Program-made: the position numbers and the translations under genes
Part shown: positions 1 to 11,805 of the stretch, piece by piece
Numbering within the stretch: the first letter of the stretch is position 1
Layout: each line of letters opens with the position of its first letter
Notes under the pieces: model-generated
Database searches by the model: none
What the model was told of the DNA's origin: nothing
What the model saw: only the letters and a program-made list of their open reading frames with translations
From: Simmondsia chinensis
Taxonomy: Eukaryota; Streptophyta; Magnoliopsida; Caryophyllales; Simmondsiaceae
DNA: 64,000 nucleotides
Reading direction: 5' to 3'
NCBI GenBank assembly: GCA_018398585.1
Contig: JAGTTD010000008.1
Location: forward strand, 12,350,501-12,414,500

Positions 1-895
1 CAAAAGTTGGCGGAAGAGATCAAATCCCAGCACCCAACACAAAGCGCGCCGAACAGACCACCACCCGTCAATACGGGGAGACAACCAAATCAAGAAGTGG
101 CAGGTTCTTCTAGAATGCATTGCTTTAAGTGTGAAGAAGTGGGTCATCGTGCTGCCAACTGCTAGAAGGGTGATAGACTCGGTAGAGCTCTCTTCATTGG
201 TGAAGCACAAGGAGAGGAAGGCATGGCCATTTTTAAGGATGGTCAAGAGGAGTTAGCGGAGCAAGAGGAAGATGTCATAGATGGCGATGAGGGGAATTTG
301 TTAGTAGTTAGTTGTGTGTGCTTTGCACCTGAAGAAGAACAGGGAGATAGTTGGTTGAGGTACAATATCTTCCAAACCACGTGCACAATTGGTAGTAAGG
401 TGTGCCGCACAGTTATTGCTTTCGGCAGTTGTGAGAACGTGATATCTGAAGAAGCAGTAGCCAAGTTAGGGTTGAAGATAGAAGCACATCTTTATCCTTA
501 CAAGCTATCACGTCTACGGAAAGGAAACTAGGTGACGGTCTCAAAATGTTGCTTAGTAAAATTTTCTATCGGAAAGATGGGATTTGGTGCGATGTTGTTA
601 CTATGGACGCCTGCCATTTGCTCTTGGGACACCCTTGGAAGTATGACAGGGGTGTCATTCATGATGGGAGGAAGAATACGTATAGCTTTCTCTTTGAAAT
701 AACCAAAATTGTATTGTTACCCAAGAACGAGCAGAAACCGTGTGCCCCCTAAACCTTAAATCCCAACATTCAGGGTCGCGCCTTGTTTACCATAGATGTT
801 GGCAAGACTAGAGTTGTATTTGTATGGATTGGAAAGGAGAGCACTGTCAGCCCCAATGTGTTACCGAGTGAAATCACAGCTTTGCTGGAGCAATA
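1..895 (+). pseudogene. Element H: gypsy gag zinc-knuckle and protease remnant
   Basis: This is a Ty3/gypsy polyprotein fragment that enters from the left edge. A CX2CX4HX4C zinc knuckle (C-F-K-C...H...C) lies at 121-162 and is followed at once by a TAG stop. A protease-like domain follows at about 223-531 and 546-752, ending in the D-A-C-H-L-L-L-G-H-P-W block that marks the distal flap of this protease family. A frame change separates the two parts near 531. The catalytic triad reads A-F-G (418-426) instead of D-S/T-G, so the protease cannot be active. The copy is cut at 895 by element A and resumes at 12147. Gag N-terminus and 5' LTR are outside the window. The clade is uncertain; the protease resembles CRM/Galadriel-type elements. 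Confidence 0.85.
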
Positions 896-1122
896 TGTTA
901 AGTTCTAGATTGAATCTTGAACTTAACCTAAGAATCAATAGAATTTGGGATGAGAAAGAAGTGAAGGAGATGAGAAAATAGAAGAGTTTAGATGAGAGAG
1001 AGAATTTTTAATCACAAGGATTAATATGTATTTCATTCGATGATCCAACCTTACATCATTCTAGCTCTTTATAGGAGCTAAACACGCGGAACAAGCCTCT
1101 ACTAATCAACCAAGCAATATTC
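896..1122 (-). repeat. Element A 3' LTR, outer part
   Basis: First 227 bp of A's 3' LTR, starting TGTTAAGTTC. It matches 11806-12032 almost base for base. It keeps a minus-strand TATA-like TATAAAG at 1067-1073. B interrupts it at 1123; the rest of the LTR is at 6886-6998. Confidence 0.95.
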
Positions 1123-1525
1123 TGTTAGCTACCAAATCTAATTGATAGCTAAATTTGTGAAGGAAAGAGGTAAGATGAGAGAGAGAAGTGAAAGGGATGA
1201 GAATTAGAGAAGGAGATGAGAAAAGAGGGAAACCCTAGAGGGATTCAGATTAGTATTGATTTGATAACCAAGAATACAAGCTCTTGATCTATTTATAATA
1301 GATCTCAACACATGAAATCAAAAGAAACAATGGACCGAGCCTAAAAACCAGCAAAAGCAGAAAGGGGCGCCAAAAACAGTTAACCGCTTGAGCTGATACT
1401 GTAGCATCAACCTCCCTTGGCGCTCGACTACCTAATTCAAAAAATACAACCCCAACTTGAGCTTATTACATCCCTTACAAGTCTATTAATATTTTTTTTC
1501 TTCTGAATTTTAAACATTTATAACA
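1123..1525 (-). repeat. Element B 3' LTR
   Basis: 403-bp LTR bounded by TGTTAGC and TATAACA. It contains a minus-strand TATA-type box, CT-rich repeats and a terminal inverted repeat TTAGCTA (1125-1131) / TAGCTAA (1146-1152). Confidence 0.95.
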
Positions 1526-1539
1526 ATCCCCTCCCCTTG
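1526..1539 (-). other. Element B polypurine tract
   Basis: On the minus strand this is CAAGGGGAGGGGAT, directly adjoining the 3' LTR. It is the expected site for plus-strand DNA priming. The palindrome CTTGAGGACAAG lies just upstream (1548-1559). Confidence 0.85.
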
Positions 1540-1602
1540 AAGGACTCCTTGTCCTCAAGGACAAAAACTCGGAAATTGGCTCTTCAAGAACTTCGGTTGC
1601 TC

Positions 1603-4600
1603 CTAAGTGAGGAAATTGTTGTCTAAATTCATCCATTTCACCAAAATCTGTTGAGAAGTCCCTGTTCCTGCTGCAGTCATCCCGGTTCTCTTGGCTGGAC
1701 AGGGTCCCAACAGCAGCCGTCCATCCGAACTAGCTTCGGGAGGTGCCTTAGAGCTTTTTTCACCCCTTGCGACCTGCTTTTTAAGTAACAAAACATGAAA
1801 TACGGGCGAATATTTGAGTGTGACGGTAAATCAAGTTCGTAAGCCACATTGCCAATCTTCTTTTTGATTCGGTATAGACCAAAATATCGGGCACTCAGCT
1901 TGACATTCTTCCGTACCGCTAAAGAGGATTGCCTATACGGCTGTAATTTCAAATAAACCAGGTCTCCAACATCAAAAGACTTGTCCACTCTCTTTTTTTC
2001 AGCATAAAACTTCATACGAGCACGAGCTTGTTGCAAATTGTCTCTAAGAAGCTGTGTTAACTCCCGTCTTTGCTGCACGACCTCAGCTGCTGCAGAATTT
2101 GATCCACCTTGTGGCTGTAGCATCATCGGGGTAGGAGGAGTGTAGCCATACAACGCATGAAAAGGGGTTGTACCTAAGGAAGCATGGAGGTGTGTGTTGA
2201 ACCAGTATTCCGCCAACGACAGCCATTGATTCCATTCTCTATGCTTACCAAATACCATACTTCGCAAATATTGCTCGACACACTGATTCACCCTTTCCGT
2301 TTGACCATCCGTTTGAGAATGGTATGATGAGCTAAGAGCCAAAGTTGTACCCAACAATCTGAATAATTCTTGCCAAAAATTACTTGTGAAGATCTTATCC
2401 GTATCTGAGACAATCGTTTGCGGCAATCCGTGCAACTTATATATGTTGTCTAAGAAGCTCTTAGCCAACCTTTCAGCTGTAACAGGACGAATAAGGCTGA
2501 TAAAATGGCTATATTTTGTGAATCGGTCGACCACAACCCATATTACTTCTCAGCCATCGGACTTGGGAAGCCCCTCGATGAAATCCGTGCTAATATTGAT
2601 CCAAGCACCCTCGGTAATGGGAAGTGGTTGCAAAAGTCCCTGATATCGGTGATCCCCCAACTTAGTTCGTTGGCACACCTCACACGACTTCACAAAATCA
2701 GAAACTGATTTCTTTAACCCGGGCCAATGGAAGTATGTTTTAACTCGTTGATAAGTGCCTTCGACCCCGGAATGACCTCCCCAAGCTGTATCATGGGATG
2801 ACCGTACGATCCGATCCCTCAAATCAGTTGAGGAACCAATATACATTCGCCTCTGCACACGCACAATTCCACTCTGCATACATTCGCCTCTGCACACGCA
2901 CAATTCCACTCTGCATAGACATCTGTTTTTCTACAGTAAGGTTGATCGGGATCCCGGTTTTAGCCACTGCTGCAGCTGTTGCTTCTTGAGCAAATGCGTC
3001 CCCATCATACGACTTGTAAATTTCATCCATCCATGAAGGCACAATAATGGATAGAGCCCCGCTCGTGATCCTCAAATCTCCGAGAAAGTGCATCGGCAGC
3101 CACATTCTCTTTTCCTTTTCGGTACTCAATTGCATAATCCAACCCAAGCAACTTCATTAACCCTTTCTTCTGGATGCGAGTGGCTATTTTTTGCTCCAAA
3201 AGATACTTGAGACTCTGATGGTCGGCTCGTATGATAAAATGATATCCTTCGAGATAATGCCGCCACTTCTCCATCGCAACGAGAATTGCCAAGTACTCCT
3301 TTTCGTAGGTGGACATAGCTTGATGTTTTGGGCTAAGGGCTTGACTCAAATAGGCAATCGGCCTCCCATTTTGAGAGAGAACAGCCCCGCAACCAGTACC
3401 GCTCGCATCGGTCTCCAAAATGAAGTCTTCCGCAAAATTCGGCATTGCTAAAACCGGTGCCTTACACATAGCGGACTTGAGCTCGTCAAAAGCTTCTTGT
3501 GCTCGATCACTCCATTTGAAAGCATCCTTCTTGAGCAACTCGGTTAGGGGTTTAGCAATGTACCCATAACCATACACGAACTTCCTATAGTACCCGGTCA
3601 ACCCCAAAAATCCTCGCAATTGCTTCAACGTAAAGGGAGTTGGCCAATCTTGCATCACCTTTACCTTGGAAGGATCGGTTGATACACCCTCGGAGGAGAT
3701 TACGTGTCCTAAATACTCAAGTTTTGATTGAGCAAAGGAGCACTTTGACAGCTTGGCATAAAATTTGTGTTGTCTCGTCACAACAAATACCTCCCTGAGT
3801 TGCTTGAGATGATCTTCATAAGTCGGGCTGTAGACTAATATGTCATCGAAGAAGACCAAGACCGATCTCCTCAAGTAGGACTTGAATATGTCATTCATAG
3901 TGGCTTGGAACGTGGCCGGAGCATTCGTTAAGCCGAACGGCGTTACCACGAACTCAAAGTGTCCATCGTGAGTCTGAAAAGCGGTTTTATATATGTCCGG
4001 CTCGAGCACTCTAATCTGATGGTACCCTTGCCGTAGGTCCAATTTAGAGAAAAAACGAGCACCAAACAATTCATCAAGCAAATCATCGATAACAAGGATA
4101 GGAAATTTGTCCTTCACCGTTAATGAGTTTAACTGCCGATAATCGATACACATTCGGGTAGTGCCGTCCTTCTTCTTAACGAGTATGACGGGTGAGGCGA
4201 ATGGACTATGACTTGGTCGGATAAAACTCATTTGCAGCAACTCCTCCACCTGTTTTTCAATTTCAGATTTTTGAGCATGAGCATATCGGTACGGCCTGAT
4301 TTTCACGGGATTCGAATTAGCTCGAAGGGGAATGGCATGATTAACATTTCTTTGAGGAGGGAGGCTTTTAGGGACCTCAAACACATCCTCAAACTCCTTA
4401 AGCAAGGCCAAAACCAATTCTGTTATAGGCTGCTGCAGATCAACTGATGATAGCATGAAAATCTGTCCAAACCACCGAACAGCCTTCTTCTTGAAATCCC
4501 CTTGCAACTGCTTACCGTTAATCAATTTCAGCTGTGCTTGGTCCGAAATCCCATGCAAAGTGGCCTTCTTACCATGGGCCTCAAAAGCCACAGTCATCTT

Positions 4601-6401
4601 GTCGAAATCGAAAAGCACCGGATTAAAAGACCTCATCCAATCAACTCCGAGTACCATGTAACATCCGCCCAAGGGAAATACTCGGAAGTCGAATGTGAAT
4701 TTATGGTCTTGCATAGACCATTGAAACAATTGACACTTTTTCTGAATGGTAATGGAGTTACCATCCGCCACCATTGCGGCCAAGGGCTGTGTTTTGATGA
4801 TCTCGTGCTTCACCTTCTTCACCAACTTGGGATCAATGAAGCTATGCGTGCTTCCACTATCCACAAGGATGGTGATAGAATATTTGCCCACCTTCCCACC
4901 AATACGTATGGTGTTATGAGCACCATTTCCCGTAAGAGCCTTCATTGAAATTTCCGCCTCATTGTCTAGCTGCTCTACACCCGAGTCTTCTGCAGAATCC
5001 TCATCAACCGACTGAGAACTCTCGGAATCTGATGCCAAGGACACATGTGAACCTCTTGCTGCCATCAAGAACTTCGAATTGCACTTGTGACCCGGTTGAT
5101 TGCATCTGAAACATGGTCGAGCAGGTCTCCTGTCCCCAAACTGACCTGACTTGCCACTATTAGCTTCCCTTGGATGAGGCTTGTTATTGTTACTCTTGAA
5201 TCTACTTTTATCACTTGAAGATACAAGAGTAGTTTCATACAATTTCGCCTTGTTGTAGGCTTTGGAAAGGGTCTTTGGCTCAATGGCTTTGGCCAAGCTT
5301 TTAAGTCTTGGCTTCAAACCACTAATGGAGCTCGAGACATAATAAGCTTCACTTGAATTGGGATGAATGGCTATCATATTGGCACGTAAGTTCTCGAATC
5401 TGGTCATGTACTCCTTTACTGAGGAAGTTTGATAAACCTTGTTGAAACTATCCACAACGTCACTAACATCCTCTTCTCCATACCTTTCGCACAATTCCTC
5501 CACAAATTGGTCCCAAGAAAGACAAGGAGTGCTTTTTAGCACGCTATAGAACCAAACTTCGTGGTCTCCATGAAGATGCACAGCAGCGAGCTCAACTCTT
5601 TCTGCATCACTAATGTTATAGAAATGGAAATACCGTTCACAACCTCTAATCCATGATTCTGGCTGTTTTCCTTCGAAAGGCTCGATTTGAACCCTCGGTT
5701 GGCGATATCCTCTACCACCAGAAGTAACCTCATGACTCTTAGACCTGTGGTGCACATCAGGTGGCCTATTTTGATGCTCACAACCATCAGATGACAGCCT
5801 AGGACGATCGTTCCCATCAGGAGGTCGTTGTTGGCGATCAAGGTGCAGTCCAGCATAATGGTTATGTCCAGAGTCCATACTTCGAACAAATGTTCCAGCC
5901 ACTTCTACATCAGGAGGACGCACTTCTGCCGATCTAATATGAACTGATGGACCAGCCTCCAACACAATTTCAGGTGCCTTTCCTCGATTCTGCCCGGCAT
6001 TCGGTCCTGCATCATTTAAAACTGCGTTTTGATGTGGCTGCTGTGGATTCGAATTATTTGGTGGAACAAGCTGACTTGCAGGCTTTAAAATTGCATTCAC
6101 TGATGGTTCTCCCTGATTCTTGAGTTGCTCTTGCAATTTATTCAGCCTATCCTCCAATTTGGACATCCTTTCATCATTCTTGTGCTGATTGTCCAAATGC
6201 AACTGCTACATTTTTGCCATCCAACGCTCTTCGAATTGCTGCTGCGATTGATTTAGAGTTTGATCGAGAACTTCCTTTAACATTTTAATTGTCACATACG
6301 ATGTGGAAATCAAATGAGGTGCCACCAAATCCATCTGCTGCAACTTCAGGTGCAACAACTCCACCCCCCGCACCAGATCGGGTCCTAACACCTTCAGACA
6401 T
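1603..6401 (-). pseudogene. Element B gag-pol polyprotein (near-complete, broken)
   Basis: Order: gag coiled coil and capsid, zinc knuckle, aspartic protease, RT, RNase H, integrase, chromodomain-like tail. The likely start is the ATG at 6399-6401. A frameshift and a TAG just before 6202 break gag; a 1059-codon frame then runs to 3023. It holds a shortened knuckle (5081-5113), protease L-V-D-S-G-S-T-H, RT V-F-F-D-D-I-L, and RNase H with E-T-D-A-S and A-D-H-Q-S intact. A frameshift near 3060, a 37-bp tandem duplication (2844-2917) and a TGA (2547-2549) break the integrase, whose core D..D..E residues survive (I-V-S-D, T-D-G-Q-T-E-R). A last frameshift near 1790 separates the integrase end from the tail containing I-L-V-K-W. 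The RT region looks the best preserved in the window. Confidence 0.93.
2844..2917. repeat. 37-bp tandem duplication inside element B integrase
   Basis: Two identical 37-bp units, 2844-2880 and 2881-2917, each starting CATTCGCCTC and ending CTGCATA. The length is not a multiple of three, so the duplication itself shifts the integrase frame just upstream of the HHCC zinc-binding region. Confidence 0.97.
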
Positions 6402-6462
6402 GACTCGATCGTGTTTTCTTGATTTTGCCAGATTAATCAAAGCCTAAGACCACTTGAATCCG

Positions 6463-6474
6463 GCTCTGATACCA
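6463..6474 (-). other. Element B primer-binding site (tRNA-iMet)
   Basis: The minus strand reads TGGTATCAGAGC, the standard complement to the 3' end of plant initiator tRNA-Met, two bases inside the 5' LTR edge. Confidence 0.95.
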
Positions 6475-6476
6475 AT

Positions 6477-6880
6477 TGTTAACTACCAAACCTAATTGAT
6501 AGCTAAATTTGTGAAGGAAAGAGGTAAGATGAGAGAGAGAAGTGAAAGGGATGAGAATTAGAGAAGGGGATGAGAAAAGAGGGGAACCCTAGAGGGATTC
6601 AGATTAGTATTGATTTGATAACCAAGAATACAATCTCTTTATCTATTTATAATAGATCTTAATACATGAAATCAAAAGAAACAATGAACCGAGCCTAAAA
6701 ACCAGCAAAAACAGAAAAGGGCGCCAAAAACAGTTAACCGCTTGAGCTGATACTGTAGCATCAACCTCCCTTGGCGCGCGACTACCTAATTCAAAAAATA
6801 CAACCCAAACTTGAGCTTATTACATCCCTTACAAGTCTATTAATATTTTTTTTTTTTCTGAATTTTAAACATTTATAACA
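6477..6880 (-). repeat. Element B 5' LTR
   Basis: 404-bp copy, about 96% identical by eye to 1123-1525. It carries the presumed promoter (TATAAATAG on the minus strand, 6643-6651) and the U5 hairpin arms TTAACTA (6479-6485) / TAGCTAA (6500-6506). Confidence 0.95.
6643..6651 (-). promoter_or_regulatory. TATA box in element B 5' LTR
   Basis: Minus-strand TATAAATAG upstream of the CT-rich U5-like part of the LTR. The same module order (TATA, CT-rich repeats, hairpin, primer site) recurs in the other chromovirus-like LTRs. Function is inferred from motif and position. Confidence 0.6.
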
Positions 6881-6885
6881 TATTC

Positions 6886-6998
6886 CCGCCAAAACCAACT
6901 ACCCGGGTACTAACTAACTTTGGCGCCAAAAAACAATTCAAACGATAACGAGACAATTACAACTTATTACATAAGAAAGATGAAATAAAAACATAACA
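6886..6998 (-). repeat. Element A 3' LTR, inner part
   Basis: The remaining 113 bp of A's 3' LTR, ending CATAACA. It differs from the 5' LTR by a 4-bp CTAA duplication and a few substitutions. The duplicated TATTC at 6881-6885 belongs to B's target site. Confidence 0.93.
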
Positions 6999-7012
6999 AT
7001 CCCCTCCCCTTA
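6999..7012 (-). other. Element A polypurine tract
   Basis: Minus-strand purine run (TAAGGGGAGGGGAT) abutting the 3' LTR. CTTGAGGACAAG sits a few bases upstream at 7020-7031. Confidence 0.85.
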
Positions 7013-7239
7013 AAACATTCTTGTCCTCAAGAATGAAAAGAAAGAAATTGACTCAACAAATAACGCCTAACTTCCCATGTGGTGAATGATTCATCCAAAT
7101 TGCTCCAACTTACGCAAATTTTTTGGTCCCTCGCATCTGTTCCTGGTGTCTGCTTGCTCATTGTAGATGGCTGTAGTACAAGTGAACCACTGGAGCCTAC
7201 CTCAGGAGGTCTGGATGACGGCTTATATCCCCTTTTAAC

Positions 7240-10200
7240 CTACTTTTTCAGAAGCGACACATGAGAAACAGGGTGAATATAAGGGTCGAAAGGAAGTTCT
7301 AGCCTATAAGCTACCTTGCCAATCCTTTCTAAGACCTTATAAGGCCCAAAAAACGTAGCACAAGGCTTGACATTCCTTCTTACTGCTGCTGTAGACTGTC
7401 GGTGTGGCTGTAATTTCAAATATACCAAGTCTCCCACTTCAAAATTTCTGTCCACTCTTTTCCTGTCAGCATACCATTTCATCCTTGCCTGTGATTGACT
7501 GAGGTTGAGCTTTAGTTGTTGTAGAACATGCTTTCTCTGCTGGACTATGTCAGTCACTTCATCCATGTGTGTCTCAACCCCTTGCAACCCAAAAGGGGAG
7601 GGCGGATCATATCCAAACAAAGCCTTGAAGGGGGATGTGCCTAATGAAGTGTGGAAGTGGGTATTGTACCAAAATTTAGCCAATGAAAGCCATCTTCCCC
7701 ATACCTTCGGATGGCTAAACACCATGCTGCTGAGGTATTGCATTGGTTAACCCTCTCCGTTTGACCATTGGTTTGAGGGTGATATGCTGAACTGAGGGCC
7801 AAGGTCGTTCACAAGAGTTTGAACAATTCTTTCCAGAACCGGCTTGTGAAGAGCTTGTCTCTATCAAATATTATGGAATGTGGCAGGCCATGCAGCTTGT
7901 AGATGTTGTCCAAGAACACACGAGCTAGCTTCTCTGCAGTTACCGGCCGGGCTAAGGCAATGAAATGTCCAGATTTGGTGAAGCGATCAACAACCACCCA
8001 GATTACCTCCTTCCGTTCTGATTTAGGCAACCCTTCGATGAAATCCATGCTTATGTGTTGCCAAACACCCTTAGGAACCTGCAATGGCTGGAGCAAGCCT
8101 TGATATCTATGATCACCAAGTTTGGTTTGTTGGCAAACCTCACAACTTTGCATAAAGCTAGTTACCTCTTTCTTCAAGCTGGGCCAGTAAAAATGAAATT
8201 TCAGCCTCTAGTAGGTCCCTTCAATGCCTGAGTGACCTCCCTATGAAGAGTCATGAGCAGCACTGATGACTTGTTGTCTAAGATCAGTAGATTTGCCCAC
8301 ATACAGATTCCCTTGGATTCTGATCACACCTAGGGTTACAGCAATATCTGTTTCAGCAGCCTGATTGCACGCCTTGCCCATGCTTGCTGCAGCAATACAT
8401 TCTTGTGCAAAGGGATCATTCTCGTAAGATTGATATAACTCTTCCATCCAAGAAGGAGAAATCATGGAAATAGCTCCAAGAGAACCTTGCTCTTGATCCT
8501 CAAACTTGCGTGATAAAGCATCTGCGGCCCAGTTTTCTCTTTCTTTTCTGTACTCGATATCATAATTCAGCCCCAACATCTTCATTAGCCCTTTTCTCTA
8601 GGTTCTCATGAAAATTTTCTACTCTAATAGGTGTTTAAGACTTTGATGATCAGTCTTAATGATGAAATGATGCCCATCCAAGTAGTGCCTCCACCTATCA
8701 ACCGCAAGCAAGATTGCAAGATACTCTTTCTTATATGTAGAAAGAGCTTGATGTTTTGCACTCAAGGCTTGGCTGAGGTATGCTATAGGCCTCTCTTCTT
8801 GAGATAACACTACTCCAATACCACTACCACTTGCGTCTGTTTCTATAATGAAGCTTGAAGAAAAATCTGGCATGGCTAAAACTGGTGCTCTGCACATTGC
8901 ACTTTTGAGAGCAACGAAGGCATTTTGAGCATCTTCTGACCATTTGAACCATTTTTTCTTGGGCAAATCTGTTAGAGGCTTGGCTAAGCATCCATTGTTG
9001 GCTACAAACTTGTGGTAGTAGCCAGTTAAACCTAGAAATCCCCTAATTGCTTCAAGGTGACCGGCACAGCCCAATCCTTCATGGCTTGGACTTTTGAAGG
9101 ATCGGTTGCAACTCCATCACAAGAAATCACATGTCCCAGATATTCCAGGTGTGTTTGAGCAAAAGCACACTTGCCTAACTTAGCATAAAGTTTCTGTTCA
9201 TGCATGACTCGAAATACTCCCTTCAGATGCTTCAGATGTTCTTCAATGATGAACTATAAATGAGGATGTCATCAAAGAAGACCAATACAAATTTCCTAAG
9301 GAATTGTTTGAAGACATCATTCATAAGAGCCTGAAATGTTGCTGGAGCATTGGTCAAGCCAAATGGCATGACCACAAATTCAAAGTGTCCATGATGTGTC
9401 CAGAAGGCAGTCTTGTACACATCATGCTCTCCCACTCTGATCTGATGATAACCTTGGCGAAGATCCAACTTGGAAAAGACTCGAGCTCCATGTAACTCAT
9501 CCAGCAAATCATCTATAACTGGAATAGGAAACTTATCCTTCACAGTCATAGAGTTGAGTTGCCTATAATCAATACACATGCATGCCGAACCATCTTTCTT
9601 CTTGACAAGAATAACCGGAGAGGCAAAAGGACTATGGCTGGCTCGGATGAAATTTGTCTGAAGTAATTCCTCCACTTGCCTTTCTATCTTTGTCTTCTGT
9701 GCGTGGGAATATCTATACGGCCTTATCTTCACCGGAGCAGCACCCTCTTGGAGAGGTATTTCATGATCCAAACTCCTTCTCAGAGGTAAGGACATTGGCA
9801 CCTCAAAGACATCACTGAATTCTGTAACCAGAATATGCACTTCTGGTTCTGTTATGCTGATCATCTCGGCTGAGGATATGGAAAATAATTGGCCTACCCA
9901 CTGGTAAGCACAGCTTTGAAGACCCTTCTTCATCTTACTTCCTTTTATTACCTGAAGTTGAGCCTGTTCTGCAATGCCTTGTAATGCAACCTTGGAACCT
10001 TGAACTTCAAAAGATACTGTGAGATTGGCATAATCGAACAGCACAGGATTCTGAGCACCATGTCACACCCTCCCAAGGGCAGGATTCTGAAGTCATAATG
10101 GAACTTCCGGTCTTGCATCAGCCAAACAAATCCTCTGCACTTGTTCTGGGTCATGACAGTCTTGCCATCTGCCACTGTCATAGCAAGTGGATGAGTTTGT

Positions 10201-11771
10201 ATCACTTCATGGTCCACCTTCTTGACAACTTTGGGATTAATGAAGCTATGAGTACTTGCACTATCAATGAGAATGATAATGGATCTTTTCCCAGCCTTTT
10301 TTTTGATCCTGATCATGCTATGAGCCCCATTACCAGTGAGAGCTTTTAATGAAATTTCTACTACAGTTTCATCTGGATCTTCTTCAATCTCTTGATCAGA
10401 ATCAGTGTTATCTTCTATATTTCCTTCTTCCTCAGAGAGTTCCTCAACCTTAGTACCTTTAGCCGGCATAAGGTACTTGGGATTACACTTATGGCCAAAG
10501 TGATAAGGTTGATTGCATCGATAGCACAACCTTTGTTGTTGCGAGCCCTCTGATCTGTTGGGCCTGGATTTCCCTTGTTGCAGATGAGAAATACATCCAC
10601 AGGACCTGGACACATCACTAGATGCCAATCCGGTGGCCTCATACATCTTGGATTTAGCAAAAGCCATGGATAAATCAATGGGTTCTACGGCTTTAACCAA
10701 AGTTTTCAACTTAGGCTTCAATCCGCTAGTGAAGGCAGCTACATAATAAGATTCAGGGGCCTCAATTTCATTCACAATGCTAGCCCTCAGATTTTCAAAT
10801 TTAGTCATGTAGTCCTTCACAGTCGTCTCTTGCTTAACTTTGTTGAATTTGTCCACTATGTCACTATCATCTTCATCACTATATCGGGCACAGAAGGCTC
10901 TTGCAAATTCATTCCAAGTAATGAAGGGTCTACTTCTTAACAAGCTATAGAACCATACCTCATGATCCCCAAGCAAATAAACAGCCGCAATTTGAACTTT
11001 TTCAGATTCATCGATGTGATAAAAATGGAAGTACCGTTCACAACTCCTTAGCCACGAATGAGGTTGTTTCCCGTCAAATGCATCAATCTGAACTCGGGGT
11101 TGCCTGTGGTTCTGGCTCCTGGAGTTGGAAGATTCCTCAATACTCCCTGAGTGCTGTTGCAACATCTGGTCTGGAGGTCTGTCCAGATTAGTTGGTCATG
11201 GCTCGGAATCAATGTTTTGGTTTGAAGATCGAGGTAGCACCTGCTCATTGTTAAGTTGCCTCTCAGTAACTTCGATCTCAGGGTTTGGATCTTAAATTCT
11301 GGTATTAACACTAGAATTCATCATCGACACGGGAGCATTTGATCTTATTTCATCCCGAGGCCCAATCGGTTGATCTGCTTGTAAGACACTGGTAGGAATC
11401 AGAGGATCTGGAGCAGCAGGAGGCATAGGCCCTATAACCTATTCTCTAAACTCAGAGAACTTTTCTTCCAACAGTTGCTGTTGTTGATCAAACCTATGAT
11501 TAAACTTTGCCTCCAGTTCTCGTGATTGTTGTAAGAATTGTTCAGCAATTTTAACTTCAACTCGCTGAACCTGGAGATCAACTTTTGCCCCAACCTGCTG
11601 CGGAATAACTTCATCAACAACTCGCTTGAATTGAGACAGTAATGCCTCAAATCTGCTATCCATTAGCGATATTGTCACAACCTCATCCGCTTCGGTTGAC
11701 CTTACAGCTGCTCTTACTGCTGCTGATCGAGTGGTGACACCTCCAATCAAAGGAATTTCGTTTGTATCCAT
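7240..11771 (-). pseudogene. Element A gag-pol polyprotein (decayed)
   Basis: The likely start is ATG 11769-11771 (M-D-T-N-E-I-P), matching the gag start of element F at 63006. A coiled-coil gag N-terminus (to 11439) is followed by capsid and zinc knuckle in a second frame (11165-9948; C-Y-R-C...H-K-C), then protease, where the triad reads D-S-A (10257-10265) instead of D-S-G. A short deletion near 10050 removes the end of the protease and shifts the frame. RT (10044-9232) ends in [10 protein letters not shown] and then shifts. RNase H is at 9074-8619, the linker and zinc-binding part at 8585-8241, the integrase core at 8177-7809, and the integrase C-terminus at 7743-7240. At least six breaks make the copy non-functional. 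Confidence 0.92.
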
Positions 11772-11791
11772 TAATTTGTGAATCGAAACAA

Positions 11792-11803
11792 GCTCTGATA
11801 CCA
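11792..11803 (-). other. Element A primer-binding site (tRNA-iMet)
   Basis: Minus-strand TGGTATCAGAGC, two bases inside the 5' LTR end at 11806. Confidence 0.95.
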
Positions 11804-11805
11804 AT

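Larger units (their letters stand above)
1123..6880 (-). mobile_element. Element B: chromovirus-type LTR retrotransposon nested in A
   Basis: A full-length 5.76-kb minus-strand element inserted in the 3' LTR of A, with a perfect TSD TATTC (1118-1122 and 6881-6885). LTRs of 403 bp (1123-1525) and 404 bp (6477-6880) differ at about 14 positions by eye (roughly 3.5%). An initiator-Met primer site lies at 6463-6474 and a polypurine tract at 1526-1539. The gag-pol is almost complete but has several frame breaks. The size and short LTRs are in the range of Reina-like chromoviruses, but I do not assign a clade. Confidence 0.96.
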
